From Streptomyces sp. NBC_01428 (GTDB lineage Bacteria > Actinomycetota > Actinomycetes > Streptomycetales > Streptomycetaceae): a stretch of 64,000 nt of DNA. The translations under genes were made by a program, and so were the position numbers. Within the stretch, counting starts at the first letter, position 1. The number at the start of each line of letters is the position of its first letter. Below the pieces are notes generated by a model. It was not told the origin of the DNA, made no database searches, and saw only the letters and a list, made by a program, of their open reading frames with translations. The DNA is taken from positions 186,001 to 250,000 of the forward strand of contig NZ_CP109499.1 in the NCBI RefSeq assembly GCF_036231965.1. Direction: 5' to 3'. This document shows, one piece after another, positions 54,143 through 62,144 of the stretch.

Positions 54143-54967
54143 TTACGTCGACTCGGCGATCTGTCGACCCAGGTCCAGTTCGACGCCGTCCGGACGCTGA
54201 AGCCCGAGATCGAACAGCCGGCGCACCCGGTCGGCGTTCTCGGGGCGGCCCGAAGTCCGGAAGAAGGCCGCGAGGCTGGCGGCGGACTCCTCGTCGGGGA
54301 TCGGCACAGAGGCATCGACGAGCGCCTTGATCCCAGCCACCGCCACCTTGTCGAAGCCGGCGACACGGCGGGCGAACGTGTCGACGAAGCCCTCCAGTTC
54401 ACCGGCCGGCAGGACCCGGTTGACGTAGCCGTACGCCGCCGCCAGGTCGGCGGGGAAGTCGTCGCCGCCCAGAAGGATCTCCATGGCCCGGCCACGACCC
54501 ACGAGCCGGGCCAGCCGTCCCATCGGGTTGCCGCCGGGTACGGACCCCAGCCCCACCTCGAACTGTCCCAGTACGGCCTGCGGGCCGGCGAAGCGCATGT
54601 CGGTGGCCAGCACGAACTCGCTGCCCGCGCCTCGGGCCCGCCCGTTGATCGCGGCGATCGTCACGGCGGGTACCCGGCTGAGGCGAGCCAGGTTGTCCGC
54701 GTAGGGGTGCAGTCCTGTCGGACCGGGTTGCATGCCGGCCACTCGGGCCTGGTCCGACAGCATGTCCCAGTGGGCCATGAAGAAGTCGGGATGGGCGCTT
54801 CGGAAGACCACCACCGTGAGTTCGGTGGCCTGCTCGATGCGGGTCAACAGATCCGCGAGCTGTTCGACGCTGTCGGCGTCGTAGAGATTGAGGTCGCCGT
54901 TGGCGAACGTCACCTGCCAATAGGAGGCCGACACCTCGGTCACCTGGAACTGCGAGTCGTCACGCAT
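54143..54967 (-). CDS. Enoyl-CoA hydratase/isomerase family protein
   Basis: 274 aa of crotonase fold. LTVVVFRSAHPDFFMAHWDM and VPAVTIAAINGRARGAGSEFVLATDMRFAGPQAVLGQFEVGLGSVPGG supply the oxyanion hole; the catalytic Glu positions of canonical hydratase (in the GxGE and PxEx sites) are not both obvious, so a variant activity is possible. ATG 54967 begins the domain with MRDDSQFQVTEVSASYWQVTFANGDLN. It is a lone gene. Confidence 0.85.
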   Translation of the reverse strand: MRDDSQFQVTEVSASYWQVTFANGDLNLYDADSVEQLADLLTRIEQATELTVVVFRSAHPDFFMAHWDMLSDQARVAGMQPGPTGLHPYADNLARLSRVPAVTIAAINGRARGAGSEFVLATDMRFAGPQAVLGQFEVGLGSVPGGNPMGRLARLVGRGRAMEILLGGDDFPADLAAAYGYVNRVLPAGELEGFVDTFARRVAGFDKVAVAGIKALVDASVPIPDEESAASLAAFFRTSGRPENADRVRRLFDLGLQRPDGVELDLGRQIAEST

Positions 54968-55121
54968 GGCAGAACCGTACGAGGAGCAGCGCGGTCTCCC
55001 CCGTCTCCTCAGCGCGGTCCGCGTGGAGTTCGCTCCGATAGGGGACAGCCAGTGGCGTCGATCCCGTGCGGCGGGAGGCCACCACCACCCGTGCCTGTCC
55101 GGCATCCATGCGCGACAGCCG

Positions 55122-55469
55122 TCAGGCGGAGAGCACCCGGAGAATCAGCGCGGCCACGGCGATCGACGCCAGGACGATCGCCGGCGCCATCTCCTTGTCC
55201 TTCGCCCGGATGTGCGCGATGACCGCGCCGATGAAGTAGAGGACGATCCCGACTGCGGCCGCGGCACCGATCAGGGGGACCGCGAGGCCTATCAGCAGGC
55301 CGATCGCGCCCGCTGCCTTGAGGGCCGCCAGACGCGGGAGCCAGGAGTCGGGCACACCCACTCTGGTCATGTTCTCGGTGATTTTGGGGTTCTTGGTGAA
55401 GGTCAGGAAGGCCGATGCGGCCAGAACCAAGGCGAGCAGGATGCCGACGACGGCATACGCAAGGAACAT
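55122..55469 (-). CDS. DoxX family membrane protein
   Basis: 115 aa with four membrane helices: FLAYAVVGILLALVLAASAFLTF, LAALKAAGAIGLLIGLAVPLIG, AVGIVLYFIGAVIAHI and APAIVLASIAVAALILRV. The DoxX-like core is LKAAGAIGLLIGL. GGAGGACTC precedes ATG 55469. It is divergent from the MarR gene with a 17-bp palindrome between, so it is probably the MarR target. DoxX proteins often accompany quinone or thiol stress responses. Confidence 0.85.
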   Translation of the reverse strand: MFLAYAVVGILLALVLAASAFLTFTKNPKITENMTRVGVPDSWLPRLAALKAAGAIGLLIGLAVPLIGAAAAVGIVLYFIGAVIAHIRAKDKEMAPAIVLASIAVAALILRVLSA

Positions 55470-55523
55470 GAGTCCTCCGGAGTTGATGCGATTGGACAAT
55501 GGGAGCAGTGAGATCATTGAAGC

Positions 55524-55540
55524 ACATCAACGATTGATGT
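55524..55540. promoter_or_regulatory. Palindromic operator between DoxX and MarR genes
   Basis: ACATCAA-CGA-TTGATGT, a perfect 7-bp dyad with a 3-bp centre, lies 55 bp before the DoxX start and 35 bp before the MarR start. It would let one MarR dimer repress both genes. Confidence 0.75.
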
Positions 55541-55574
55541 CGAGCCATCATCGGCCCGCTGATACGATGACGAA

Positions 55575-56048
55575 ATGGCAGCAAAGGACGCGGGGCCCCC
55601 GGACAGTTCGCCCGACCGACTCGGCTTCCTGCTCGCCTACCACGGCGGCATCACGGAGACGCTGATCCGTCGCGCCCTGGGGCTGGCCGGACTCACCCCC
55701 CGGCATGCGATGACGCTCATGCGGCTCGCCGACGGACCGGTGACCCAGAAGGCGCTCACCGAGGTTCTCCAGGTCGACCCGAGCGTCCTCGTATCCCTCC
55801 TCAACGATCTGGAGGGCGACGACCTCGCTCGCCGTCACCGCGACCCGGCGGACCGCCGCCGGCACATCGTGGAGATCACGCCCGAGGGGGCCGACCGCCT
55901 CAAGAAGGCGGACGCCGCCCTGGACACGGTGGAGGGCGAGCTCTTCGCCGACCTCTCCGAACGCGAGCGCGGCACCTTGCGCAAGGCTCTCGGCAAGCTG
56001 CGGACGTCACCGGACGACTTCACCTGCACGGGCGACGAAGGCGAGTAG
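55575..56048 (+). CDS. MarR family transcriptional regulator
   Basis: 157 aa. The winged helix is VTQKALTEVLQVDPSVLVSLLNDLEGDDLARRHRDPADRRRHIVEITPEG, with the usual RHRDPADRRRHIVEITPEG wing. The dimerisation helices flank it. The site between it and the DoxX gene is a perfect dyad. The ligand is unknown. The short distance from the possible -10 TACGAT (55563-55568) to ATG suggests a leaderless message. Confidence 0.9.
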   Translation: MAAKDAGPPDSSPDRLGFLLAYHGGITETLIRRALGLAGLTPRHAMTLMRLADGPVTQKALTEVLQVDPSVLVSLLNDLEGDDLARRHRDPADRRRHIVEITPEGADRLKKADAALDTVEGELFADLSERERGTLRKALGKLRTSPDDFTCTGDEGE

Positions 56049-56104
56049 AAAGCGAGCCCGCGGCACTGGACACCCTCAGGGTTCGCCGCCCCACCCTGCA
56101 CCTC

Positions 56105-56135
56105 TTGACAGGCACCGGCCTTGTCGGCCTAGGTT
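56105..56135 (+). promoter_or_regulatory. Candidate promoter of the thioesterase gene
   Basis: TTGACA (56105-56110) and TAGGTT (56130-56135), spacer 19 bp. The operator-like dyad at 56153 lies just downstream of the expected start point. Confidence 0.45.
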
Positions 56136-56152
56136 GACGAGGTCGTACGGAG

Positions 56153-56166
56153 ACCGAATGTTCGGT
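56153..56166. promoter_or_regulatory. Operator-like dyad before the thioesterase gene
   Basis: ACCGAA-TG-TTCGGT is a 6-bp dyad, followed by a further CGGT. The core shared with the TetR operator arms at 57626 is AGACCGAAyGTTC. This is the style of PaaR-type (TetR family) sites on phenylacetate genes. Confidence 0.55.
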
Positions 56167-56185
56167 CGGTAGGCGAGGGGTGGAG

Positions 56186-56620
56186 ATGACGACCCACGTG
56201 CCAGGCTCGGCACCAAGTCCGGTCGAGGCGATGTTCACCGCCGACGAGGCGTCACGAAGGCTCGGCATCGAGCTGGTGCAGCACGGCGAAGGAACGGCCG
56301 CGGTCCGGATGACCGTGTCCCCCGCCATGGTCAACGGCCACGGCACCGCCCACGGTGGATACCTGTTCCTCTTCGCCGACACCGCTTTCGCGTGCGCCTG
56401 CAACACCTACGGACCCGTGACGGTCGCCGCGGCCGCAGACATCGACTTCATCGCCCCCGCGCACGAGGGCGACGTCCTGATGGCCACGGCGTCGGAGCGC
56501 ACCCGCTTCGGCCGCAGCGGCATCTACGACGTGACCATCCGTCGCAGCGACGAAGTCATCGCCGAATTCAGGGGACGCAGTCGCACCCTCCGCGGAACCC
56601 AAAGCGGAGAACCGCAGTGA
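56186..56620 (+). CDS. paaI: PaaI-like hotdog-fold thioesterase
   Basis: 144 aa. The active-site block is VNGHGTAHGGYLFLFADTAFACACNTYG, with the HGGxxFxxADxAF motif (Asp catalytic), and AAAADIDFIAPAHEGDVLMATASERTRFGRSGIYDVTI. The hydroxyphenylacetyl-CoA thioesterase PaaI is the closest named type. No phenylacetate genes adjoin it, so the role may be general acyl-CoA relief. ATG 56186 is chosen over GTG 56180 on spacing to GAGGGG. Confidence 0.8.
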   Translation: MTTHVPGSAPSPVEAMFTADEASRRLGIELVQHGEGTAAVRMTVSPAMVNGHGTAHGGYLFLFADTAFACACNTYGPVTVAAAADIDFIAPAHEGDVLMATASERTRFGRSGIYDVTIRRSDEVIAEFRGRSRTLRGTQSGEPQ

Positions 56621-56785
56621 GCAGCCGACTTCGCGACACCGCTATGAGGGACGGAGAGTGACGCGCCGCCGATCCGGACGGCGCCGAGCCCACGGAACCG
56701 CCACTTCACAGCGGCCGCACGAGACCGCAGGACGGGCGACCGGCCGACCCCCCACGCTCTGAAGTCAGCAACGCAGAAAGACTGT

Positions 56786-56816
56786 TGGCCCTGCCCGCTC
56801 AGGTCGGGCAGGGCCA
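56786..56816. terminator. Intrinsic terminator hairpin (first of two)
   Basis: TGGCCCTGCCCG (56786-56797) pairs exactly with CGGGCAGGGCCA (56805-56816), 7-nt loop, in the convergent region between the thioesterase and the membrane-protein gene. Confidence 0.75.
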
Positions 56817-56823
56817 GATCCTT

Positions 56824-56852
56824 GCCCTCGCCGCCAACCCGACGGCGAGGGC
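56824..56852. terminator. Intrinsic terminator hairpin (second of two)
   Basis: GCCCTCGCCG (56824-56833) pairs with CGGCGAGGGC (56843-56852), 9-nt loop, directly after the first hairpin. It lies closest to the membrane-protein gene ending at 56883. Confidence 0.7.
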
Positions 56853-56882
56853 TCGGAGTTCGACAGGCTTCACCCGTTCCGC

Positions 56883-57449
56883 TCAGGCCTTCCGACCGGC
56901 GGCCTTGAGGCGGACGGCGGAGACGAGGAAGAAGATTCCGCCGAGGAGGGCATAGCCGGCGAGGTTGGTGAGCGTGGCACCGTCCTTGCCCGCCTGGGCG
57001 ACGAAGGACGCGCCGGCGAGGGTGGAGATGCTGCCGCTCGCGATCATCGCCCCCTGCCCGCCCAGTCGGCGGCGGACGAGGCCCACGGCGACCTGGGTGA
57101 CACCGGCGGTGATGGCCCAGACTCCCCAGACCCGCAGGACGGCCTCGATACCGGAAGTGGTGGCGATGGCGAGGCCGATACCGGTCAGAACACTGAGCGC
57201 AAGGTTCACGTACAACCTCCTCACCGCGCCCGTGTCGGCACGGGCCGACCGTAGGTCGGCGACTGCGCAGGCCGCGTCGAAGAGGGGGTAGAGCACCAGG
57301 AGCGCGACGCTGAGCGGGCCCAGACTGTCAGCCGCTGTGAACAACAGGCCCGCCCAGACGGCGGCGAAAGCGAAGCGCAGGAGGTACAGCCTGCGCAGGG
57401 CGACGGTGACGTCGGCGGGAGCGGCGTGGGTGTCGACGAGGGTGTCCAT
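56883..57449 (-). CDS. Small integral membrane protein (DUF308-like)
   Basis: 188 aa with about six hydrophobic segments, including RFAFAAVWAGLLFTA, SVALLVLYPLFDAACAVADL, LALSVLTGIGLAIATTS, VWGVWAITAGVTQVAVGLVRRR and LAGYALLGGIFFLVSAVRLKAA. The pattern recalls the DUF308/HdeD-like group, an uncertain match. It is divergent from the TetR gene at 57667 with a 19-bp inverted repeat between them, so it is the likely TetR target, perhaps in membrane stress. Confidence 0.75.
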   Translation of the reverse strand: MDTLVDTHAAPADVTVALRRLYLLRFAFAAVWAGLLFTAADSLGPLSVALLVLYPLFDAACAVADLRSARADTGAVRRLYVNLALSVLTGIGLAIATTSGIEAVLRVWGVWAITAGVTQVAVGLVRRRLGGQGAMIASGSISTLAGASFVAQAGKDGATLTNLAGYALLGGIFFLVSAVRLKAAGRKA

Positions 57450-57572
57450 GGCGGGTCCGGTTTCTGTGAGTACTGGTCCTCGGGCGGGGCGCGGAACGGG
57501 CCCAGTTGATCGCGCGGCGCCGCCGCCCACAGGCGGGCAATACCGATCACGGCACGGCACCGCATCCCTTAC

Positions 57573-57644
57573 GAGGGAGAACGTTCGGTCTCTTTCCATG
57601 GTTAGGAGAAACGCCGACCCTGTCAAGACCGAACGTTCTCCCTC
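57573..57644. promoter_or_regulatory. TetR operator pair (19-bp inverted repeat)
   Basis: GAGGGAGAACGTTCGGTCT (57573-57591) and AGACCGAACGTTCTCCCTC (57626-57644) are exact complements. Each arm also contains a small palindrome (GAACGTTC), so each may bind a dimer. They frame the divergent promoters. Confidence 0.8.
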
Positions 57645-57666
57645 ACCATTGGGTACGCTGGGAGCC

Positions 57667-58266
57667 ATGAGTCGGAGCACGAAAGCTGGCGGCACGTCCG
57701 AGGCCCGGTCGAGGCTGCTCGGTACGGCGATCAGGATCTTCTACACGGAGGGGATCCACTCCGTCGGCATCGACCGGATCATCGAGGAAGCGCACGTCAC
57801 CCGGGCCACGCTGTACCGGCACTTCGCGGGCAAGGAGGACCTCGTCCTCGCCTATCTCGACCAGGCCGACCACGACATCCGGGCCCAGATTTCGGCTGCC
57901 GCGGAGAGCAGCCCGTCCGCGGACGACAAGGTGCGCGCGGTCAGCCGTTCCATTGCCGAAAGCATTCTGTCGGCCGGCTTCCGCGGCTGCGCCTTCCTCA
58001 ACGCCGTGGCCGAGTATCCCGACCCCGCGCACCCGATCCACCAGGCCGTTCTCGCGCACCGGCAGTGGTTCCTCGACACCGTCACGGGCTTGCTGGCACA
58101 GGTCGGCGACACGCCCGCCGAGGCGGCGGGCCGGCACTTCGTCATGCTGCGAGACGGCGCCATGGCGGCCGGTTGCCTCTTCGACGCGGAGCTGATCGTG
58201 GAGACCTTCTTGCGCGGCGTGGAAGGCATTGTGCAGGCGCGTTCCGCGGTCGACCCGTCGCCCTGA
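57667..58266 (+). CDS. TetR/AcrR family transcriptional regulator
   Basis: 199 aa. The N-terminal helix-turn-helix is LLGTAIRIFYTEGIHSVGIDRIIEEAHVTRATLYRHFAGKEDLVLAYL. The ligand-binding part follows (FRGCAFLNAVAEYPDPAHPIHQAVLAHRQWFLDTV). ATG 57667 is preceded by GGAGCC. Its operators, the 19-bp repeat at 57573, are next to it. The similar core before the thioesterase at 56153 suggests a wider regulon. Confidence 0.9.
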   Translation: MSRSTKAGGTSEARSRLLGTAIRIFYTEGIHSVGIDRIIEEAHVTRATLYRHFAGKEDLVLAYLDQADHDIRAQISAAAESSPSADDKVRAVSRSIAESILSAGFRGCAFLNAVAEYPDPAHPIHQAVLAHRQWFLDTVTGLLAQVGDTPAEAAGRHFVMLRDGAMAAGCLFDAELIVETFLRGVEGIVQARSAVDPSP

Positions 58267-58322
58267 CGATCCGACCAACCGCCGCCCGCCACGCGGCCAT
58301 TGACCGAGCCGGGCAGCGAGTC

Positions 58323-58383
58323 AGTCGGGCAGTCGGGCAGTCGGGCAGTCGGGCAGTCGGGCAGTCGGGCAGTCGGGCAGTCG
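58323..58383. repeat. Short tandem repeat (8-bp unit, 7.6 copies)
   Basis: AGTCGGGC is repeated seven times without a break and then partly once more, in a non-coding stretch after the TetR gene. The unit is not a multiple of three, so it is not a coding repeat. Copy number is likely to vary by slippage. Confidence 0.9.
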
Positions 58384-58533
58384 ACGGACGAACCCCAGCG
58401 TGGACTGCACGACACCGGACGTCCGCCCGGTTCCGCTGCGGAACCCATCACATAGCGTTCCGCGGACCCCCGGGCGTGGCACCCGACACGTTCCGCCCAT
58501 GGACCAGAGGCAGAGTCAGGTCCAGAGGCAGAG

Positions 58534-59106
58534 TCAGCCGAGTTCGGCGAATGCGGCGCGGAGCCGGTCCAGCGCCGTACGGGACAGTTCGCCGAGTCCC
58601 TGCTCGTTGTCGGGGACGACCCACGCGGCGAACGCCTCCTTGAAGGCGAGCATGCCGACCTCGGCACCCAGGGCGGCCACCAGGTCCGGTACGCCCCGGG
58701 CCCGCAACGCGTCCGCCATGGCGGCGGCGACGCCGACCTGCTTGAGCTGGTCGCGCTCCTGGAGTTCGGCGCTGGTCGCGATGACGGCATGGAGCCGGGG
58801 AGCGAGCTCGCGGTTGAACGACGTCATCGCTCCGGCCGCCCGCTCCAGCCCCGAGGCGACCGCGGACAGCGGAGTGGCCTGAGGGGGTGCCGCGGCGATG
58901 CCTTCAGCGAGGAGTCGCGACAGCGTCTCCTGGCCTGCGGCAAGGACATCCCGCTTGTCCGGGAAGTGCCGGTGGAAGGTGCTCTTGGTGAGCCCGGCGC
59001 GCTGGGCGATCTCGACGACGGTCGTGTTGTCGTAGCCCTGCTCGGAGAAGAGCTGGAGTGCGGCAGTGACGAAGCGTTCGCGCGCGTCGGGTTCCCATCG
59101 AGGCAT
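58534..59106 (-). CDS. TetR/AcrR family transcriptional regulator
   Basis: 190 aa. The DNA-binding part is RERFVTAALQLFSEQGYDNTTVVEIAQRAGLTKSTFHRHFPDKRDVLAAGQE. The C-terminal domain is helical. It is divergent from the epimerase gene at 59190 with a 48-bp region of two 20-bp arms between them. It probably represses itself and the epimerase gene. Confidence 0.9.
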   Translation of the reverse strand: MPRWEPDARERFVTAALQLFSEQGYDNTTVVEIAQRAGLTKSTFHRHFPDKRDVLAAGQETLSRLLAEGIAAAPPQATPLSAVASGLERAAGAMTSFNRELAPRLHAVIATSAELQERDQLKQVGVAAAMADALRARGVPDLVAALGAEVGMLAFKEAFAAWVVPDNEQGLGELSRTALDRLRAAFAELG

Positions 59107-59122
59107 GTCGCGATCTTACCAA

Positions 59123-59170
59123 TGGGACGTTGGTCGCATCACCCTGTACAGTGATGAGACCAACGTCCCA
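59123..59170. promoter_or_regulatory. TetR operator, 20-bp arms
   Basis: TGGGACGTTGGTCGCATCAC (59123-59142) and GTGATGAGACCAACGTCCCA (59151-59170) are complementary except for one base, with an 8-bp centre (CCTGTACA). Overlapping both promoters, it is a strong candidate operator. Confidence 0.8.
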
Positions 59171-59189
59171 TCAGATGTGGAGATCTCTC

Positions 59190-60071
59190 ATGCGTGTCTT
59201 CCTCACCGGCGCCAGTGGCGGAATCGGCTCCGCGGTACTTCCCGAGCTTCTGTCCGGGGGCCACGAGGTGGTCGCCCTGGTCCGTTCCGACGCCTCGGCC
59301 GAGGCCGTCACGGCCGCCGGCGCCACCGCCCTGCGCGGCGACCTCACGGACCCCGACAGCCTGCGCGCCGGCGCCGAACAGGCCGACGGCGTCATCCACC
59401 TCGCCTTCAACAACGACTTCACGAACATCCAGAAGTCCATCGCCGAAGAGACCGTCGCCATCGAGACGTTCGGCTCCGCGCTCAAGGGCAGCGGCAAGCC
59501 GTTCGTCGTCGCGTCCGGCACCCCCTTCGTTCCCGGCCGCACCTCGACCGAGGACGACCCGATGGCCGTCGACGGCCCCATGGGCGGTCGCGGCCGTAAC
59601 GCCCAGGCGGTGCTCGACCTGGCGCGGGAGGGTGTGCGCTCCGCGACCGTCCGCCTCCCCCGGTCCGTCCACGCGGCGGACGGCCGCTTCGGATTCGCGT
59701 CCTTCCTCGTCGCGACCGCCCAGCGAACCGGAGTGTCCGGCTTCGTCGGCGACGGCTCCCAGCGCTGGCCGGCGGTGCACCGCCTCGACGCGGCCCGGCT
59801 CTTCCGCCTGGTTCTGGAGAACGGTGCACCCGGCACGGTCGCTCACGCCGTCGCCGACGAGGGGGACACCATGCTCTCCCTGGCCGAGATCATCGGACGC
59901 CGCCTCGGCCTGCCCGTCGAGGCCGTACCGGCGGACAGCTTCGGATTCCTCGGCACCATCTTCGCCCTGGACCAGCCGTCCTCCAGCGTCGTCACCCGCG
60001 AGAAGTTCGACTGGCAGCCCACCCACCCGAGCCTTCTCGAAGACCTCACGAACGGGCAGTATCCCGCCTGA
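59190..60071 (+). CDS. NAD-dependent epimerase/dehydratase (extended SDR, NAD(P)-binding)
   Basis: 293 aa. The nucleotide-binding GxxGxxG is MRVFLTGASGGIGSAVLPELLSGGHEVVALVR. Further conserved elements are DGVIHLAFNNDF and VASGTPFV. The usual YxxxK active site is not evident: GRNAQAVLDLAREG takes that place, so an atypical SDR is likely. It is regulated by the TetR gene upstream by position. The substrate is unknown. Confidence 0.87.
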   Translation: MRVFLTGASGGIGSAVLPELLSGGHEVVALVRSDASAEAVTAAGATALRGDLTDPDSLRAGAEQADGVIHLAFNNDFTNIQKSIAEETVAIETFGSALKGSGKPFVVASGTPFVPGRTSTEDDPMAVDGPMGGRGRNAQAVLDLAREGVRSATVRLPRSVHAADGRFGFASFLVATAQRTGVSGFVGDGSQRWPAVHRLDAARLFRLVLENGAPGTVAHAVADEGDTMLSLAEIIGRRLGLPVEAVPADSFGFLGTIFALDQPSSSVVTREKFDWQPTHPSLLEDLTNGQYPA

Positions 60072-60418
60072 ACGAACCGGTCCGAACGGGCCGCACGCCG
60101 CTGGATCGGCGTAAAACGTCCGTGACAGTGGACGCGCGGTGAGCGCGACAGCGGACGCGCGGTGAGCTGCGCACGGGGCTCACCCGGAGACTGACCCGAC
60201 GGCTCCCGGACGAGTGGTGACCGGCACAGCCTCGGCGACACACGGACGGTTTTCGGTTCCCGTGGCCCGGGCTCGTGCCGGGTGAAGATACGGGCGTGCG
60301 AACTCCTCGGCCCTTCGTCGGCACCGTGCAAGCGTGCCGGCGGGGTCGAAGCAGCCGCCGTCCCTCTTCGCGGTGGTTCTCGGTACTCCCGCCGGCACGG
60401 GAAGGCTGAGCGAGACCT
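60072..60418. other. Intergenic region with a 23-bp direct repeat
   Basis: 347 bp. Two imperfect 23-bp copies of GTGACAGTGGACGCGCGG-TGAGC type lie at 60122-60144 and 60145-60167 and differ at two bases. No gene is supported. The rest must hold the promoter of the exchanger. Confidence 0.5.
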
Positions 60419-61462
60419 GTGATCCATTTCGTCCTGCTGATCGTCTGCGCGGTCGCGATCTACCTCTCCTGCGAGTGGTTCGTCAACGCCGTGGAGTGGC
60501 TGGGTGAACGGCTGAACGTCGGGAAGATGGCCGTCGGCACGATCCTCGCCGCCTTCGGGACCGCACTGCCGGAGTCCGTGGTCACTCTCGTCGCCGTGAC
60601 GACCGGCGCGACCGACGAGGCCAAGGACATCGGCGTCGGCGCGGCGATGGGCGGCCCACTGGCACTGTCCACGATCGCCTACGGCGTGACCGGGGCGATG
60701 CTGATGCTCAAACGCCGCAGGGAGCGCATCGCCGCCGGTCCCGGCGCGACTCCCGCCGGGACGCGGAACGAGGAATCACTCGGCAGCGCCGAGGACATGA
60801 AGCGGCTGGCGAAGGACCAGAAGTGGTTCCTGCCGATCTTCGCCGTGAAGGTGGCTCTCGGGCTGGTCGCCTTCGCGTTCAAGCCGGTGTTGGGCCTGCT
60901 CTTCTTCGCGGCCTACGCCGTCTACTTCTGGCGGGAGATCCGCGGCGGTGACGACGACGAGGACGAGGGTCCGGACCTGGAGCCCCTGAAATTCCAGCCG
61001 AAGGCCGCTTCGCCGAGCACCTGGGCCGTGGCTGCGCAGACCGCCCTGACTCTGGTGGTCATCTTCTTCGCTTCGCAGCTGTTCGTGAAGCAACTGGACG
61101 CGATCGGACCGATGTTGGGGCTGTCCGCAGCCGTGACCGCGCTCCTGCTGTCTCCCGTCGCGACGGAGCTCCCGGAAATCATGAACGCGGTGATCTGGGT
61201 GCGCCAGGGCAAGACGCAGCTCGCGCTGGCGAACATCTCCGGCGCCATGATGATCCAGGCCACCGTTCCTTCCGGACTCGGTCTGCTGTTCACGCGCTGG
61301 GATTTCGACGCGGCGCTGCTGTGGTCCGGGCTGATCACCATGGCGGCGATCGTCTACCTCCTGATGACGATGCGAGGCCACAGGCTCACCCCCGCGCGCC
61401 TCACGGTCGCGGCCGGCTTCTACGTGGTCTTCGCACTGGGCCTCATCCCGATCCTCGCCTGA
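60419..61462 (+). CDS. Sodium/calcium exchanger family (CaCA) membrane protein
   Basis: 347 aa with two inverted alpha repeats: GTILAAFGTALPESVVTLVAV in the first half and LLSPVATELPEIMNAVIWVRQGKTQLALANISGAMM in the second. The acidic residues in GTALPES and VATELPE are the ion-binding sites. Ten membrane segments flank a cytoplasmic loop (about residues 100-145). The ion pair (Ca2+/Na+ or H+) is not decided. GTG 60419 has only a weak ribosome site. Confidence 0.88.
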   Translation: MIHFVLLIVCAVAIYLSCEWFVNAVEWLGERLNVGKMAVGTILAAFGTALPESVVTLVAVTTGATDEAKDIGVGAAMGGPLALSTIAYGVTGAMLMLKRRRERIAAGPGATPAGTRNEESLGSAEDMKRLAKDQKWFLPIFAVKVALGLVAFAFKPVLGLLFFAAYAVYFWREIRGGDDDEDEGPDLEPLKFQPKAASPSTWAVAAQTALTLVVIFFASQLFVKQLDAIGPMLGLSAAVTALLLSPVATELPEIMNAVIWVRQGKTQLALANISGAMMIQATVPSGLGLLFTRWDFDAALLWSGLITMAAIVYLLMTMRGHRLTPARLTVAAGFYVVFALGLIPILA

Positions 61463-61659
61463 CCCCCTCCCCTCCCTTCTGGCTGCACCTCCGCTTCGAC
61501 GCTCTGCGCGCCGCCGGTGACGAACGCTCGCTCCACACCGTCCTCGTCCGCTCCTTCCCCGGCGTAGTCACGATGTACGGGTTCAGATCAGGAGCTGAGT
61601 GGAGCCCGCCGTTGGACGTTCGGCGAGCCCCACACAGTTCCCCTTCCTGAGTCGGCACG

Positions 61660-62133
61660 TCACTGCTCATCAACGGATGCCTGCCGGGCGAGGAACTCCT
61701 CGAACGCGGCCTTCTGCTTCGGATCCATGAATCCCTGCCGGACGTCGCGGGCGCCCTCTTGAAGCCGCCGCGCCTCGTCGGGGTCCAGCAACTCGGCGAC
61801 CACCACGCCGGAGCGAGCGACCGCCGTGCGCCCACCTGCGCGGCGGCGAAAGAGCGTGAACGCGCCGAACTCCGCCGGATGGGCCAGTTCCGGCTCCTGC
61901 GCGGAAGCGCCGTTCTCGCCTGCGGCCCCGCGCGCCGGATGGGCGGTGGGGGCCCAGTGCTCCCAGAGCGCCAACGTGGCCGCGGGCACCAACACCACAC
62001 GTTCCGCCTCTTCCCGCCCCTCCCACAGGAACGTGACGGTGACGGGCTCGCCGACCGCTTCGGCCAACCCGAGCACCTTCTCCACCTCATCGTCGGTCGG
62101 GTAGCCCACTACTACGTCAATCTCAAGGCCCAT
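61660..62133 (-). CDS. Hypothetical protein of unknown function (157 aa)
   Basis: ATG 62133 begins MGLEIDVVVGYPTDDEVEKVLGLAEAVGEPVTVTFLWEGREEAERVVLVPAATLALW, with a later LRRRAGGRTAVARSGVVVAELLDPDEARRLQEGARDVRQGFMDPKQKAAFEEFLARQ. It is soluble, acidic, with a helical C-terminus and no family I recognise. The same frame continues upstream into the FG-GAP remnant, but coding bias and the local start argue for a separate gene. Its ribosome site is weak. Confidence 0.55.
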   Translation of the reverse strand: MGLEIDVVVGYPTDDEVEKVLGLAEAVGEPVTVTFLWEGREEAERVVLVPAATLALWEHWAPTAHPARGAAGENGASAQEPELAHPAEFGAFTLFRRRAGGRTAVARSGVVVAELLDPDEARRLQEGARDVRQGFMDPKQKAAFEEFLARQASVDEQ

Positions 62134-62144
62134 GACACGCGAGG

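Noticed and set aside
58323..58383. CRISPR-like array
   Set aside because: The 8-bp unit is repeated head to tail without spacers, and no cas genes lie nearby.
60122..60167. Target-site duplication of a mobile element
   Set aside because: The two 23-bp copies are adjacent with no element between them, differ at two bases and are best seen as a small local duplication.
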